From NCBI RefSeq assembly GCF_045278715.1, contig NZ_CP136420.1:1302001-1366000 (forward strand): a stretch of 64,000 nt of DNA. The letters run 5' to 3'. This DNA comes from Neomoorella carbonis. Its GTDB lineage: Bacteria > Bacillota > DSM-521 > Neomoorellales > Neomoorellaceae. Positions 44,493 to 52,905 of this stretch are shown here, piece by piece (within the stretch, counting starts at the first letter, position 1; each line of letters opens with the position of its first letter). The position numbers and the translations under genes were made by a program. A model generated the notes under the pieces. It searched no databases. It was not told the DNA's origin and saw nothing but the letters and a program-made list of their open reading frames with translations.

Positions 44493-45698
44493 ATGAAGCT
44501 CGTGTACATTAACCCGGAGACAGACCTGGACCTTCTGGCCGGCAGCCTGTGGGACGGTCAGAGTGAGGAATGCCGACAGCAGGTAGTTATCAGCATCCGC
44601 CGGGGCCGTATCGCCGCTGTACAATCACAGAAAATGGCTGTTACAGAAAAAAATGCCCCGCAGCTCAACCTTTCCGGAATGATGGTGTTACCCGGCTTGA
44701 TCGATGCCCACGTCCATCTAGCCCTGGACGGCATCGATTTTCAGGCCTCACTGGCCCGCTGGCAGGACCCGCCGGCCCGGGAAGCGGCCCTGGCCCGGGC
44801 CCTGCGGGCATCCCTGGAGCATGGCCTGGTAGCTATAAGGGACGGCGGCGACCGGGAGGGTCTCAACCTCCAGGCGCGGGAGTGGGTCCGGACAGGCAAA
44901 TACCCGGGTCCCCGGGTGGTGGCCACGGGGATGGCCGTTACGAAAAAAGGAAAATACGGTTCTTTTCTTGGTCCCGGTACCACCGACCCGGCCTCCATCA
45001 GGCAGTTGATTGCCGACCTGGTAAACCGCGACGTCGACCAGGTGAAAGTTGTGGTGTCCGGGCTGGTTACCTTCCGTCGTTACGGGGAGGTGGGCAGTCT
45101 GGAATTTGACGCCCTCGAACTGGTTACCGCCGTAAAGGAAGCCCACGCGTCCGGGCGGCGGGTGATGGCCCATGTCAACTCGGCCCCCGGCGTGGACCTG
45201 GCCCTGGCCGCCGGGGTGGACAGTATTGAACATGGCTATTTTCTTACAACGGCCCAGCTGGAAACCATGGCGGCCAGGGGTACATACTGTGTGCCGACTG
45301 TCGCCGCTATAGCCAACCGGCTTTCTGCCACCGTGAAAAAGTTCTACCCGGAGAGGGAAAAGGAAATTATACAGCGGACCCGGGAATCTCAGCAACAGAT
45401 GATTGCTAGAGCTTACCAGCTCGGGGTGAAACTGGTCGTAGGCACCGATGCCGGTGCACCCGGTGTCTACCATGGGGAATCTTATGTGGACGAACTGCTC
45501 TACTGGCACCAGGCCGGCGTCCCGGCGGCGGCTGTCCTGCGGGCGGCTACGGTTACAGCTGCAGCTGCCCTGGGTCTGGACGGGGACCTGGGGCAAGTAA
45601 AACCCGGCTACCGGCCCTGCCTGATTGCCGTTCGGGGTAACCCCCTGGAGGATTTAAAGGTCCTGGCCCAACCGGAAATGGTTTTTATCGACTTTTAG
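44493..45698 (+). CDS. Amidohydrolase family metal-dependent hydrolase
   Basis: A 401-aa amidohydrolase (imidazolonepropionase/prolidase-like branch). Metal motifs are GLIDAHVHLAL (HXH, about residues 70-80), the carboxylated-Lys region QVKVVVSGL, MAHVNSA, SIEHGYF and VVGTDAGAPG. ATG 44493 lies behind GGGGGAGG. It is divergent from the gldA-like fragment; the 237-nt gap between them shows no gene. The substrate is unknown; relatives hydrolyse cyclic amides, imides or dipeptides. Confidence 0.88.
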   Translation: MKLVYINPETDLDLLAGSLWDGQSEECRQQVVISIRRGRIAAVQSQKMAVTEKNAPQLNLSGMMVLPGLIDAHVHLALDGIDFQASLARWQDPPAREAALARALRASLEHGLVAIRDGGDREGLNLQAREWVRTGKYPGPRVVATGMAVTKKGKYGSFLGPGTTDPASIRQLIADLVNRDVDQVKVVVSGLVTFRRYGEVGSLEFDALELVTAVKEAHASGRRVMAHVNSAPGVDLALAAGVDSIEHGYFLTTAQLETMAARGTYCVPTVAAIANRLSATVKKFYPEREKEIIQRTRESQQQMIARAYQLGVKLVVGTDAGAPGVYHGESYVDELLYWHQAGVPAAAVLRAATVTAAAALGLDGDLGQVKPGYRPCLIAVRGNPLEDLKVLAQPEMVFIDF

Positions 45699-45810
45699 CC
45701 ATTTGGTCGCCGCACCTCTACCGGGGGCTCTTCCCGCCCAACTATCAGTTGTCCTTTTCCAGGGCCTATGCTATCTTTTTAATAAGATTTTTGCCAGGGA
45801 GGTCTTGGCT

Positions 45811-46092
45811 TTGTCCATTGTGCGGGCGCACTTCTGGGTGAAGGGCCTGGTCCAGGGGGTGGGTTTTCGCTATTTTGTCCTGCGGCAGGCGGCTGCTTTG
45901 CAACTTAACGGCTGGGTGCGCAATCGCTATAATGGCAGCGTTGAAGGGGTAGTTGAAGGACCGGCTGAGAGGGTGAAAGAATTCCTGGACTACTGCCACC
46001 ATGGGCCGGCCATGGCAGATGTTCGGGAACTTAAGGTCCAGTATGAAAAACCTCAAGGTGAAACCACCTTCAGGATCCGGGAATCAATATGA
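45811..46092 (+). CDS. acyP: Acylphosphatase
   Basis: A 93-aa protein of typical acylphosphatase length that hydrolyses carboxyl-phosphate anhydrides such as acetyl phosphate. The signature VKGLVQGVGFRYFVLRQA contains the catalytic Arg, LNGWVRNRYNGSVEGVVEG the catalytic Asn, and the end FRIRES fits. TTG 45811 is chosen because GGGAGG sits 8 nt upstream and the domain begins there; the frame is open to 45703. In an acetogen it may tune acetyl-phosphate levels. Confidence 0.9.
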   Translation: MSIVRAHFWVKGLVQGVGFRYFVLRQAAALQLNGWVRNRYNGSVEGVVEGPAERVKEFLDYCHHGPAMADVRELKVQYEKPQGETTFRIRESI

Positions 46093-46174
46093 ATAATAGA
46101 ATTTAATATAGCTCATGATTGCTTAGGAGGCCAAATTACTTTTTCTCCTTGATGGCAAATACAACGATAAGCGT

Positions 46175-46741
46175 CTATGTCCTTCTCATGAATAAAGGTA
46201 TGTGGCGCAGCCAGGCAATCACCGCCAGGCCCAGGCCGAGAATAAAATACCAGCCTGGTCCTTCGCGCAACCAGAAATAAAAAGGCAGGCCGCTGAAAGT
46301 AATGACGGTCGCCAGGTCGCTGTTGCGGGTCAGGAATACCAGCACGCCAAGGGTAATGGCCGCCGGCGGGACTACCGGCGGATAAATGGCCAGGGCCACT
46401 CCCAGGCTGGTGGCCAGGCCCTTTCCACCTTGAAATTGCCAGTAAAGGGGCCAGTTGTGCCCGGCCACGGCTGCCAAAGACATCAGGACGGCAAGTTCTA
46501 TTCCACCCCACTTCCACCCCAGGACCGCCAGCAGGTACCCTTTGGCCGTATCCCAGATGAAGGTGGCTATACCAGCCTTCAAGCCCAGGTTGCGGAGGAC
46601 GTTCATGGTACCGGCGTTACCGCTGCCCACCCGGCGCACATCCACCCGGTGCCAGAGGCGGGCGGCAATATGTCCCCCGGCCAGGGAACCGCCCAGGTAG
46701 GCCAGTATAGCACCTGCCAAAACCGGCGACAAGGGCAACAA
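46175..46741 (-). CDS. plsY: PlsY-like glycerol-3-phosphate acyltransferase
   Basis: A 188-aa membrane protein with about five hydrophobic segments and the PlsY motifs LGGSLAGGHIAARL, VGSGNAGTMNVLRNLG and WPLYWQFQGGKGLATSLG (GGKG). PlsY uses acyl-phosphate to acylate glycerol-3-phosphate, the first step of phospholipid synthesis. LAGGHIAAR departs slightly from the usual SIPxxYL motif, so this may be a divergent paralogue. Confidence 0.87.
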   Translation of the reverse strand: MLPLSPVLAGAILAYLGGSLAGGHIAARLWHRVDVRRVGSGNAGTMNVLRNLGLKAGIATFIWDTAKGYLLAVLGWKWGGIELAVLMSLAAVAGHNWPLYWQFQGGKGLATSLGVALAIYPPVVPPAAITLGVLVFLTRNSDLATVITFSGLPFYFWLREGPGWYFILGLGLAVIAWLRHIPLFMRRT

Positions 46742-46889
46742 ATCTTATCCCCTCTCTATTTTAAAGTTAAAGGTCACTTTATTTAGCTTTAGTTCTAAAA
46801 AAGGATATGAAGCGAGGCTCCCCTTTAGCATCCGGCCGGCACCATGCATAGGATATGATAAACGGCCGGGCTGAAGGAGGTGAATACTG

Positions 46890-47330
46890 TTGGAAGATCT
46901 CAGCCGCTTCTTTGCCGTTATCGGGGCGGTCTTTGCGGCGGCCAAAGGTATTACCGACCAGATCAAGGCCCGCTGGCCCTGGCTGGGGGAGCCCAGGAAT
47001 GATCCCCGGGAGGAAAAACAGCGGGAGCTATGGGTGATTTTATTTAACGCCGTTATTGCCGCCCTCCTGGCCGGCATGGCCGCGATTGATGTCTTTGCCC
47101 TGATGGGACTGAATGCTTTTGCCGGCCTGAAGGCTGCTTATCCTGGACTTTATTTATTCATTAATATGGTGGCCGTGGGCCTGATGTCTACCTTTGGCAG
47201 TCCCTTCCTCCACGAGATCCTGTCAATCCTGATTGAATTCAAAGAAAATATTCGCCTGCGCAACCAGATGGCCACCTTACAGCTCCTGCCGGCGAAAAAA
47301 GTCAAAACGCCCAGGAATGAAAATGACTGA
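46890..47330 (+). CDS. Hypothetical membrane protein, 146 aa
   Basis: I do not recognise the family. TTG 46890 follows GGAGGTGAATACTG. There are hydrophobic segments around residues 5-18, 48-72 (WVILFNAVIAALLAGMAAIDVFAL) and 86-105 (YPGLYLFINMVAVGLMSTFG), with a polar C-terminal tail. The SPFLHEILSILIEFKENIRLRN segment near residue 110 could be amphipathic. It is convergent with the cbi operon end; no partner gene is apparent. Confidence 0.65.
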   Translation: MEDLSRFFAVIGAVFAAAKGITDQIKARWPWLGEPRNDPREEKQRELWVILFNAVIAALLAGMAAIDVFALMGLNAFAGLKAAYPGLYLFINMVAVGLMSTFGSPFLHEILSILIEFKENIRLRNQMATLQLLPAKKVKTPRNEND

Positions 47331-47371
47331 ACGCAACACTTCAAAATTACTGACCCGGGCTGTGGACCAAA

Positions 47372-48226
47372 TCAAATGGCCAGCTTGGACCTGGAACGAT
47401 AGGGAATAAAACCCAGGAGTTCTTCTTTATTTTTCGGTACTGGCGCCGTTGCCGGCAGCCAGCCTTTATTTTTCAGGTCTTCATAAACATCCAGCAGCCA
47501 GGGTCGGGCCAGATCAGCAGATTCCAGGAGGGAGGCATCGCTAAAGATTTCGGCCGGCGTCCCGGCGCCGATTACCTGGCCGCGGGCCAGGACGTAAATA
47601 TAGTCGGCCCAGGTATAGGCAATGTCGACATCATGGGTGGATAAAATGATCGTCTTTCCCTGGCGGCTGATATCTGCCAGCAAGGCCATAACCTCCCGGA
47701 TTGAGCGCGGATCCAGGTAGGCCGTCGGTTCATCAAAGATGATGACCCTGGGTTCCATGGCCAGGACGCTGGCAATGGCCACCCGCTTTTTCTGGCCATA
47801 GCTTAAGAAATGGGTCGGCTTACCCTGGAGGCCGGCGATACCTGTTGCCGCCATGGCGGCTTCAACCCTTTGCCCTACCTCTTCCCTGCCCAGGCCCAGG
47901 TTTAACGGTCCGAAGGAGATCTCCTGACGAACGCTGGCTGAAAAAAGCATGCTGTCGGGGTCTTGAAAAACGATGCCCACCTGCCGGCGTAATTCTGTTA
48001 ATGCTTTATGGTGATAATTAATCCTGGCTCCGGCAAAGTAGATACAACCATCCTGGGGCCTTAAGATGCCGTTGAAATGAAGGAAAAGGGTCGATTTGCC
48101 GGCGCCGTTGGGACCCAGGACGGCAATTTTTTTGCCTTCCGGGATGCTCAAGGTAACATGCCGCAGGGCTTGGGTACCGTCAGGGTAAGTAAAGGAAACC
48201 CTTTCTGCTTCTAATATGGCGACCAA
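47372..48226 (-). CDS. cbiO: Cobalt ECF transporter ATPase CbiO
   Basis: A 284-aa ECF-type ABC ATPase with Walker A LGPNGAGKST, Q-loop VFQDPDSMLFSASV, signature LSYGQKKRVAIASVL, Walker B IIFDEPTAYLD and H-loop LSTHDVDIAYTWAD. TTG 48226 (MVAILEAERVSFTYPDG) lies behind GGAGG; the frame is open to 48274. It energises Co2+ uptake with CbiM, CbiN and CbiQ, and is the last gene of the riboswitch-controlled operon. Confidence 0.94.
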   Translation of the reverse strand: MVAILEAERVSFTYPDGTQALRHVTLSIPEGKKIAVLGPNGAGKSTLFLHFNGILRPQDGCIYFAGARINYHHKALTELRRQVGIVFQDPDSMLFSASVRQEISFGPLNLGLGREEVGQRVEAAMAATGIAGLQGKPTHFLSYGQKKRVAIASVLAMEPRVIIFDEPTAYLDPRSIREVMALLADISRQGKTIILSTHDVDIAYTWADYIYVLARGQVIGAGTPAEIFSDASLLESADLARPWLLDVYEDLKNKGWLPATAPVPKNKEELLGFIPYRSRSKLAI

Positions 48227-48304
48227 AAAATCCACCTCCGGTAGTCGGCAAAGATTGGGGGGCATAAAAAGCAAGTGGAGAAGCCGGTCTGAAGACAGCC
48301 GGTA

Positions 48305-49072
48305 TTATGTAAGCAGCAATAAAATAACTAAAACCAGGTCAAAAATGACGGCCAGGCATAAAAAAGGCCAGGAGAAAGGATAAGAAGCCTCCAGCACGCG
48401 CAGCTCTTCATGGTAGCCCCTGGCCGTCAGGGCGGTAAATAATTCCTGGGAACGGCGGTAAGTTTTGATAAATAGGCTGGCCGCCAGCTGGCCCAGGGAA
48501 TGATAGGATGTGCGCAGGGAGGCATAGCCCAGGCGGGAAGCCTGGGCGGTATAAATGTCGTTGACGGTCGCCAGCAGGACAAAGATAAAGCGGTAGGTCA
48601 GGCTGATTAAATCCACCAGGAGGGCGGGGATATGGAGTTGCCTGAGGACGGCAAGGATATCCACCATGGGCGTCGTTAAAGACAGAAAGTAAAGACAGGC
48701 AGCGGCCCCCAGGGATTTGAGAAAAATTTTCCCGGCCAGATGGATACCGCCTGGGGTAACACCCAGGGTCCAGCCCATGATGGTAACGCCCTTAAGACCG
48801 ACCTGGGGCTCGCCGGTAATGGTGAGGGCAATCATGGCCGTCCCTGCAATTAAAAAAGAAAAGGGTACCAGCATAAGCTGCAGGTAAAAACGGGCCGGGA
48901 TGCCAGCGACACCAATGGTAGCCGCGGCCATCAGGGCCACAATAATGGCCGGGATTAAAGGCCGGGGCGCCACCAGGGCGATCAGGAGGGTTACCAGGGT
49001 AAAGGCTACTTTTTCGCCCGGGTGGACGTTCTTCAACCGGTTGCTGTAGGCATACTGGTCAATGCTGAACAT
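48305..49072 (-). CDS. cbiQ: Cobalt ECF transporter T component CbiQ
   Basis: A 255-aa transmembrane coupling protein with N-terminal SIDQYAYSNRLKNVHPGEK (the typical CbiQ start) and several hydrophobic segments. The Ala-Arg-Gly-type coupling motifs are SRLGYASLR (about 176-184) and TARGYHEEL (about 222-230). It starts 1 nt after cbiN. Confidence 0.93.
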   Translation of the reverse strand: MFSIDQYAYSNRLKNVHPGEKVAFTLVTLLIALVAPRPLIPAIIVALMAAATIGVAGIPARFYLQLMLVPFSFLIAGTAMIALTITGEPQVGLKGVTIMGWTLGVTPGGIHLAGKIFLKSLGAAACLYFLSLTTPMVDILAVLRQLHIPALLVDLISLTYRFIFVLLATVNDIYTAQASRLGYASLRTSYHSLGQLAASLFIKTYRRSQELFTALTARGYHEELRVLEASYPFSWPFLCLAVIFDLVLVILLLLT

Positions 49073-49360
49073 TTATTTCTGCTCCCGGTGTTTTTTTCCC
49101 CTGCTGTAGCCCAAAAAGTAGCCGACAATGCCGCTGCCGATGGCGGCCTGGGCGGCAAAGAGGAAGGATTCCACTTCCCCGCTGGGGGGTTCCCAGACGG
49201 GTTTAAACCAGGGTTCATAATCAGGCCGGATCTGGGTAATAGTCTCTTCCGCTTGGTCGTCGGCACCACCAAATTCAGCGCTGCGGTGAAGGAAAAAGGG
49301 TATCACTGCCAGGAGTATAACGATCAAGAGTAAAAAGATATTTTTCTGGGCGGTACTCAT
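49073..49360 (-). CDS. cbiN: Cobalt transport protein CbiN
   Basis: A 95-aa protein with an N-terminal membrane anchor (IFLLLIVILLAVIPFFLH), an extracytoplasmic segment (GGADDQAEETITQI, WFKPVWEPPSGEVESFLFAAQAA), and a C-terminal hydrophobic helix (IGSGIVGYFLGY). The two-helix topology, the GEVESFLFAAQAAIG segment and the position between cbiM and cbiQ identify CbiN. Confidence 0.92.
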   Translation of the reverse strand: MSTAQKNIFLLLIVILLAVIPFFLHRSAEFGGADDQAEETITQIRPDYEPWFKPVWEPPSGEVESFLFAAQAAIGSGIVGYFLGYSRGKKHREQK

Positions 49361-49426
49361 TACTTATACACCTCCATGAACTAAATGTCAGCTACAGTGT
49401 GTTAATAAGTCCGTTTTAACCCTTTT

Positions 49427-50206
49427 TTACCGGATATGCTGCTGGTTGCGGCCTTCCACCACCAGGGCCTTATTATCTAAAATAGATAGCTCCCGCAATT
49501 CGTTTTTATTATAAGTGGCCAGCAAGTTAAAGACGATGACAGTTAAGATACCTTCGCTAATGGCCAGGGGTATCTGGGTAACGGCAAAAATGCCCATGAA
49601 TTTCAGCATGGACGCCGGCACCCCGCCGGGCTGGGCCGGGAAGGCCAGGGCCAGCTGCAGGGAAGTAGTGATATAGGTCATCAGGTCCCCCAGGGTGGCG
49701 GCCAGGAAGACGGCTACGGGCATTGAGCCATTGAGCCTCCGAACCAGGCGGTAAAGGCCGTAGGACACAAAGGGTCCGACGACGGCCATGGAAAAGGTAT
49801 TGGCACCCAGGGTGCTCAAGCCGCCGTGGGCCAGCAGGAGGGCCTGGAAGAGGAGAACGATACCACCAAGGATACTCATGGCTGCCGGGCCAAAGAGGAT
49901 GGCCCCCAGACCTACCCCGGTGGGATGGGAAGAACTGCCGGTTACTGACGGGATTTTCAAGGCCGACAGGACAAAGGCATAGGCGCCGGCCAGGCCCAGG
50001 AGCATTTTCAGCCCGGGGTTGCTTTTAACGGTCTGCTGGATGGACCGCAGGCCCCAGAACCAGAAGGGCAGGACGACGACAAACCAGAAGGCGGCCCAGT
50101 TGAAGGGCAGGAAGCCCTCGGCGATGTGCATGGCATAAGCCGGCCGGGCCAGGACGGCCATGGCCAGCACGATATACGTACCCAGTATGGTTATACGGCG
50201 GAACAC
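49427..50206 (-). CDS. cbiM: Cobalt transport substrate-binding component CbiM
   Basis: A 259-aa ECF S-component. An N-terminal signal peptide (residues 1-25, ending in RPAYA) precedes MHIAEGFLPFNW, whose Met-His N-terminus coordinates Co2+ after cleavage. Other motifs are SSSHPTGVGLGAILFGP and QALLLAHGGLSTLGAN. It starts 1 nt after cbiJ. The co-located cobalt supply fits the corrinoid need of AcsCD and AcsE nearby. Confidence 0.95.
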   Translation of the reverse strand: MFRRITILGTYIVLAMAVLARPAYAMHIAEGFLPFNWAAFWFVVVLPFWFWGLRSIQQTVKSNPGLKMLLGLAGAYAFVLSALKIPSVTGSSSHPTGVGLGAILFGPAAMSILGGIVLLFQALLLAHGGLSTLGANTFSMAVVGPFVSYGLYRLVRRLNGSMPVAVFLAATLGDLMTYITTSLQLALAFPAQPGGVPASMLKFMGIFAVTQIPLAISEGILTVIVFNLLATYNKNELRELSILDNKALVVEGRNQQHIR

Positions 50207-50207
50207 G

Positions 50208-51008
50208 CTATATACCTCCCTCTGGAATTGAACCTGGAAATGCCGTTGCTATTTTTTTCAACAGGGCGATGGCTTCGGCAACTGTGTAAACCGGATAAAG
50301 GTACTGGATGGATGGCCGCTTAATTAATACCACCGGGATCTTCAGCGCCAGGGCGGCGGCAATTTTCGCCCCGGTACCCCCGGCCTGACCGGCGTCCCGG
50401 GTGACGATAACGCCGGCTTTATATGTTTTAAACATGACTTTGTTCATCTCTTTAGAAAAAGGCCCCTGCATGGCGATAATATCGCGGGGCGTTAAGCCCA
50501 GGTCCTGGCATTTTTTAATTACCCGGTGCTCAGGTAATACCCTGACCACAATGCGTTTACCTTTAAGCAGTGGGTTTTTGACGAAAATTTCCAGGTTATT
50601 GGTACCGGTAGTTAAAAAGATAGTCTCCCCCAGCCCGGCGGCAGTACGGGCGGCTTCTTCCCAGGTTGACACCTGGTAAATGAGGCGGTCGTCCGGCAAC
50701 TTTGTTTCTGGTCGTAAAAAACGCAGGTAAGGTAAGCGGTGTTGCCGGCACCATGCTTCCAGGGTCCTGGACAGCTGGCTGGGGTAAGGAAGGGTGGCGT
50801 CTATTACTGCTTCCAGCGCCCGGCCAACCTTCAGGGCGGCTAGATTACTTTCCGTCAAGGGATCTGTTAAAATTAACGTCGCCCCATCCTGCCGGGCCAG
50901 CTGTTCGCCGTAGGTGCTGTCGGTCCAGGTGGCAACCTCGTAGCCTTCCTGCCGCAGGTTACGGATTAACTGCCTTCCCTCGCCGGTACTCCCTACCACT
51001 AAAATCAA
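50208..51008 (-). CDS. cbiJ: Precorrin-6A/cobalt-precorrin-6A reductase
   Basis: A 266-aa CbiJ/CobK-family reductase that uses NAD(P)H to reduce the corrin ring precursor. Features are ILVVGSTGEGRQL, IDATLPYPSQLSRTLEAWC, PYLRFLRPE, IFLTTGTNNLEIF, IIAMQGPFSKEMN and VTRDAGQAGGTGAKIAAAL. TTG 51008 overlaps the TGA of a short upstream open frame and has GGGAGG 10 nt upstream. It is the first gene of the cbiJ-M-N-Q-O operon behind a cobalamin riboswitch. Confidence 0.9.
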   Translation of the reverse strand: MILVVGSTGEGRQLIRNLRQEGYEVATWTDSTYGEQLARQDGATLILTDPLTESNLAALKVGRALEAVIDATLPYPSQLSRTLEAWCRQHRLPYLRFLRPETKLPDDRLIYQVSTWEEAARTAAGLGETIFLTTGTNNLEIFVKNPLLKGKRIVVRVLPEHRVIKKCQDLGLTPRDIIAMQGPFSKEMNKVMFKTYKAGVIVTRDAGQAGGTGAKIAAALALKIPVVLIKRPSIQYLYPVYTVAEAIALLKKIATAFPGSIPEGGI

Positions 51009-51040
51009 AACGCGCTGTCCTCCCTGTAGAAACTAAAAAT

Positions 51041-51060
51041 CCCCGGCTGTTTTGCCGGGG
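51041..51060 (-). terminator. Terminator immediately upstream of cbiJ
   Basis: Perfect stem CCCCGGC / GCCGGGG with a 6-nt loop, followed on the minus strand by ATTTTTAG, 32 nt before the cbiJ start. It is a likely attenuator in the riboswitch leader. Confidence 0.8.
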
Positions 51061-51270
51061 AAACCGGTGGCGCCGCTAAAACAGGCATGCCTAACTTAAC
51101 CACCTCCCCGGGTTGAGACCCTGGTGGCCTCAGGACAGGCTGGCCTGTTGGCCGGGCATCATCGGTTGCGGCAAGTTCCCGCTTCCAGGCGGTGATTTGC
51201 CCAACCTCTCCCCTGCCGGCGGCTGAATTTAAGCCCGGTCTTCTCGAGACCGCGCACCCATACTATATGC
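51061..51270 (-). other. Structured leader segment between two terminators, no assigned gene
   Basis: About 210 nt lie between the terminator at 51275-51306 and the one at 51041-51060. It contains a nested hairpin (CCACC 51100-51104 with GGTGG 51123-51127, and inner GGGT/ACCC) and a frame open on the minus strand for about 80 codons from 51262 to the TGA at the cbiJ start. That frame has no convincing start codon, so I do not call a gene. Confidence 0.45.
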
Positions 51271-51274
51271 AATT

Positions 51275-51306
51275 TAAAACCCCCTGCTCCTACACAAGCA
51301 GAGGGT
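51275..51306 (-). terminator. First terminator downstream of the cobalamin aptamer
   Basis: On the minus strand ACCCTCTGCT pairs with AGCAGGGGGT (9 of 10), followed by TTTTAAATT, 54 nt after the aptamer. It is the likely B12-dependent OFF platform. Confidence 0.8.
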
Positions 51307-51359
51307 ATGCTTGCCATGGTTCTGGCCAACCACCCCCTATCCGGCGTAGGGGTAAAGGT

Positions 51360-51504
51360 TTCCAGGCAACCGGTATCCTGACTCGGGATCACTGCTCCGG
51401 CACCGCCTTCCCAGGTATTACCCAGTGGCTTGATGGTGCCTAGCTCCCCCTCACAGTGGCGGGACCGTGTCAGATTCGCACTGACTTCCCGTATTTGCCT
51501 GGAA
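51360..51504 (-). ncRNA. Cobalamin riboswitch
   Basis: Minus strand: P1 arms TTCCAGGCAA (51495-51504) and TTGCCTGGAA (51360-51369) are perfectly complementary. Between them are the conserved GGGAAGTCAGTGCGAATCTG, CACGGTCCCGCCACTGTGA (the B12 box region) and GAGTCAGGATACC. Adenosylcobalamin-type binding would turn off the cobalt uptake operon cbiJ-M-N-Q-O. Confidence 0.96.
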
Positions 51505-51579
51505 CATATTCATTTTAAAATTATTTTATCATAAGCTGGATATGATGTCCATGGGTTTTTTGATGATTTTTGCCAAAAG

Positions 51580-52905
51580 CTATGCCAACCCGGCCCGCCG
51601 GGCGACACGCAGGACGGCTTCACTGGCCTTTTTCCGGACTTCACCGGCATCAATGGTCTTCAATTGCCTATTCTCCATGACAATTTTACCGTCGACCATG
51701 GTTAGGGTGACATCCGAGCCCCTGGCCTGGTAGACCAGCTGGGTGTAGACGTCGACGCCGTCCTGCGGCTGGGTATGCAGGCCCGCTAGGGAAACCAGGG
51801 CCAGGTCGGCCTTCTTCCCTACTTCCAGGCTGCCGATTTCCTTTTCCATGCCCACGGCCCGGGCCCCGCCCAAAGTGGCCATTTCAAAGACCAGAGGTGC
51901 CGGCATGGCGGTGGGCCCATGGAGGGGTTTCTGGATCAGCGCCGCCAGCCGCATTTCCATAAAGGCGTCCAGGTTGTTATTGCACGGAGCGCCGTCGGCG
52001 GCCAGGGAAACCACAGTACCCCGGCTCAGGAGATCTGGTACCGGGCAGATACCGGAAGCCATCTTTAAGTTAGACGAAGGACAGTGGACCACTTTCGTAC
52101 CGGTGCGGGCCAGGATATCCTTCTCCTCTTCACTGAGCCAGATACAGTGGACCAGGATGAGGTCGGGACCGGTGAGGCCGAGATCGTCAAGGTAAATGAC
52201 GTTGCGCCGCTTGTGGAGTTTTTCCACCAGGGCGCATTCACCCCGGTTTTCTGAAGCATGGGTGTGGATTTTAACGCCGTAATGGCGGGCGAGGTCCCGG
52301 ACTTCTAATAATAATTCTTCGGTGCAGGAGACCACAAAACGGGGCGTAAAGGCGTACTGGATGCGGCCATTGTCGTGGCCGTGCCACTTCTCCAGCAGGT
52401 CGACGCTTTCTTTAAGCGATGCCGCCGTTGTTTCTTTAAGGCTGTCCGGAACGTCCTCGCCAAAGTCCATCATTACCTTGCCGGTAATGGCCCGGATGCC
52501 GCTTTTGGCAATAGCTTCAATGGCTGCATCGGTATGATGGACGGTCTCCATGTCGACGATGGTGGTGGTGCCGCTTAAGAAAAGTTCACCGATGCCCAGG
52601 AGGGCGGAGTAATAAAGGGACTCGGGGTCGTGGGCACCTTCCAGGGGCCAGATACGCAGGCGCAGCCAGTCCAGGAGTTCCAGGTCGTCGGCGCGACCGC
52701 GGAAGAGGGACTGGCAGAGGTGAATATGTGGCTGGATGAGGCCGGGGATGACCAGCTGTCCCGTGGCGTCGATAATCCGGTCGGCAGTGGCCGGTGTATT
52801 GCCGATGGCGGCGATGCGGTCGTCTTCAATATAGATATCCCCCTGGAAAACTTCCCTCCGGGGGTTCATGGTAACCAGGGTGCCATTCTTGATTAAAATA
52901 CTCAT
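51580..52905 (-). CDS. Amidohydrolase/deaminase of the MTA/SAH-guanine deaminase group
   Basis: A 441-aa metal-dependent deaminase-like amidohydrolase. Motifs are GLIQPHIHLCQSLFRGRADDLELLDWL (HXH about residues 59-61), KIHTHASENR (about 213-222), LVHCIWLSEEE, VVHCPSSNLKMASG and SLAADGAPCNNNLDAF (metal Asp). The sequence fits the 5'-methylthioadenosine/S-adenosylhomocysteine deaminase branch. The operon contains a xanthine-dehydrogenase-like hydroxylase behind a purine riboswitch, so guanine or another purine may be the real substrate. The ATG overlaps the 52902 gene stop (ATGA). Confidence 0.88.
   Translation of the reverse strand: MSILIKNGTLVTMNPRREVFQGDIYIEDDRIAAIGNTPATADRIIDATGQLVIPGLIQPHIHLCQSLFRGRADDLELLDWLRLRIWPLEGAHDPESLYYSALLGIGELFLSGTTTIVDMETVHHTDAAIEAIAKSGIRAITGKVMMDFGEDVPDSLKETTAASLKESVDLLEKWHGHDNGRIQYAFTPRFVVSCTEELLLEVRDLARHYGVKIHTHASENRGECALVEKLHKRRNVIYLDDLGLTGPDLILVHCIWLSEEEKDILARTGTKVVHCPSSNLKMASGICPVPDLLSRGTVVSLAADGAPCNNNLDAFMEMRLAALIQKPLHGPTAMPAPLVFEMATLGGARAVGMEKEIGSLEVGKKADLALVSLAGLHTQPQDGVDVYTQLVYQARGSDVTLTMVDGKIVMENRQLKTIDAGEVRKKASEAVLRVARRAGLA

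Noticed and set aside
51159..51392. Minus-strand ORF of 77 codons in the cbiJ leader
   Set aside because: It overlaps the conserved cobalamin aptamer and the first terminator; the protein-like reading is a by-product of GC-rich structured RNA.
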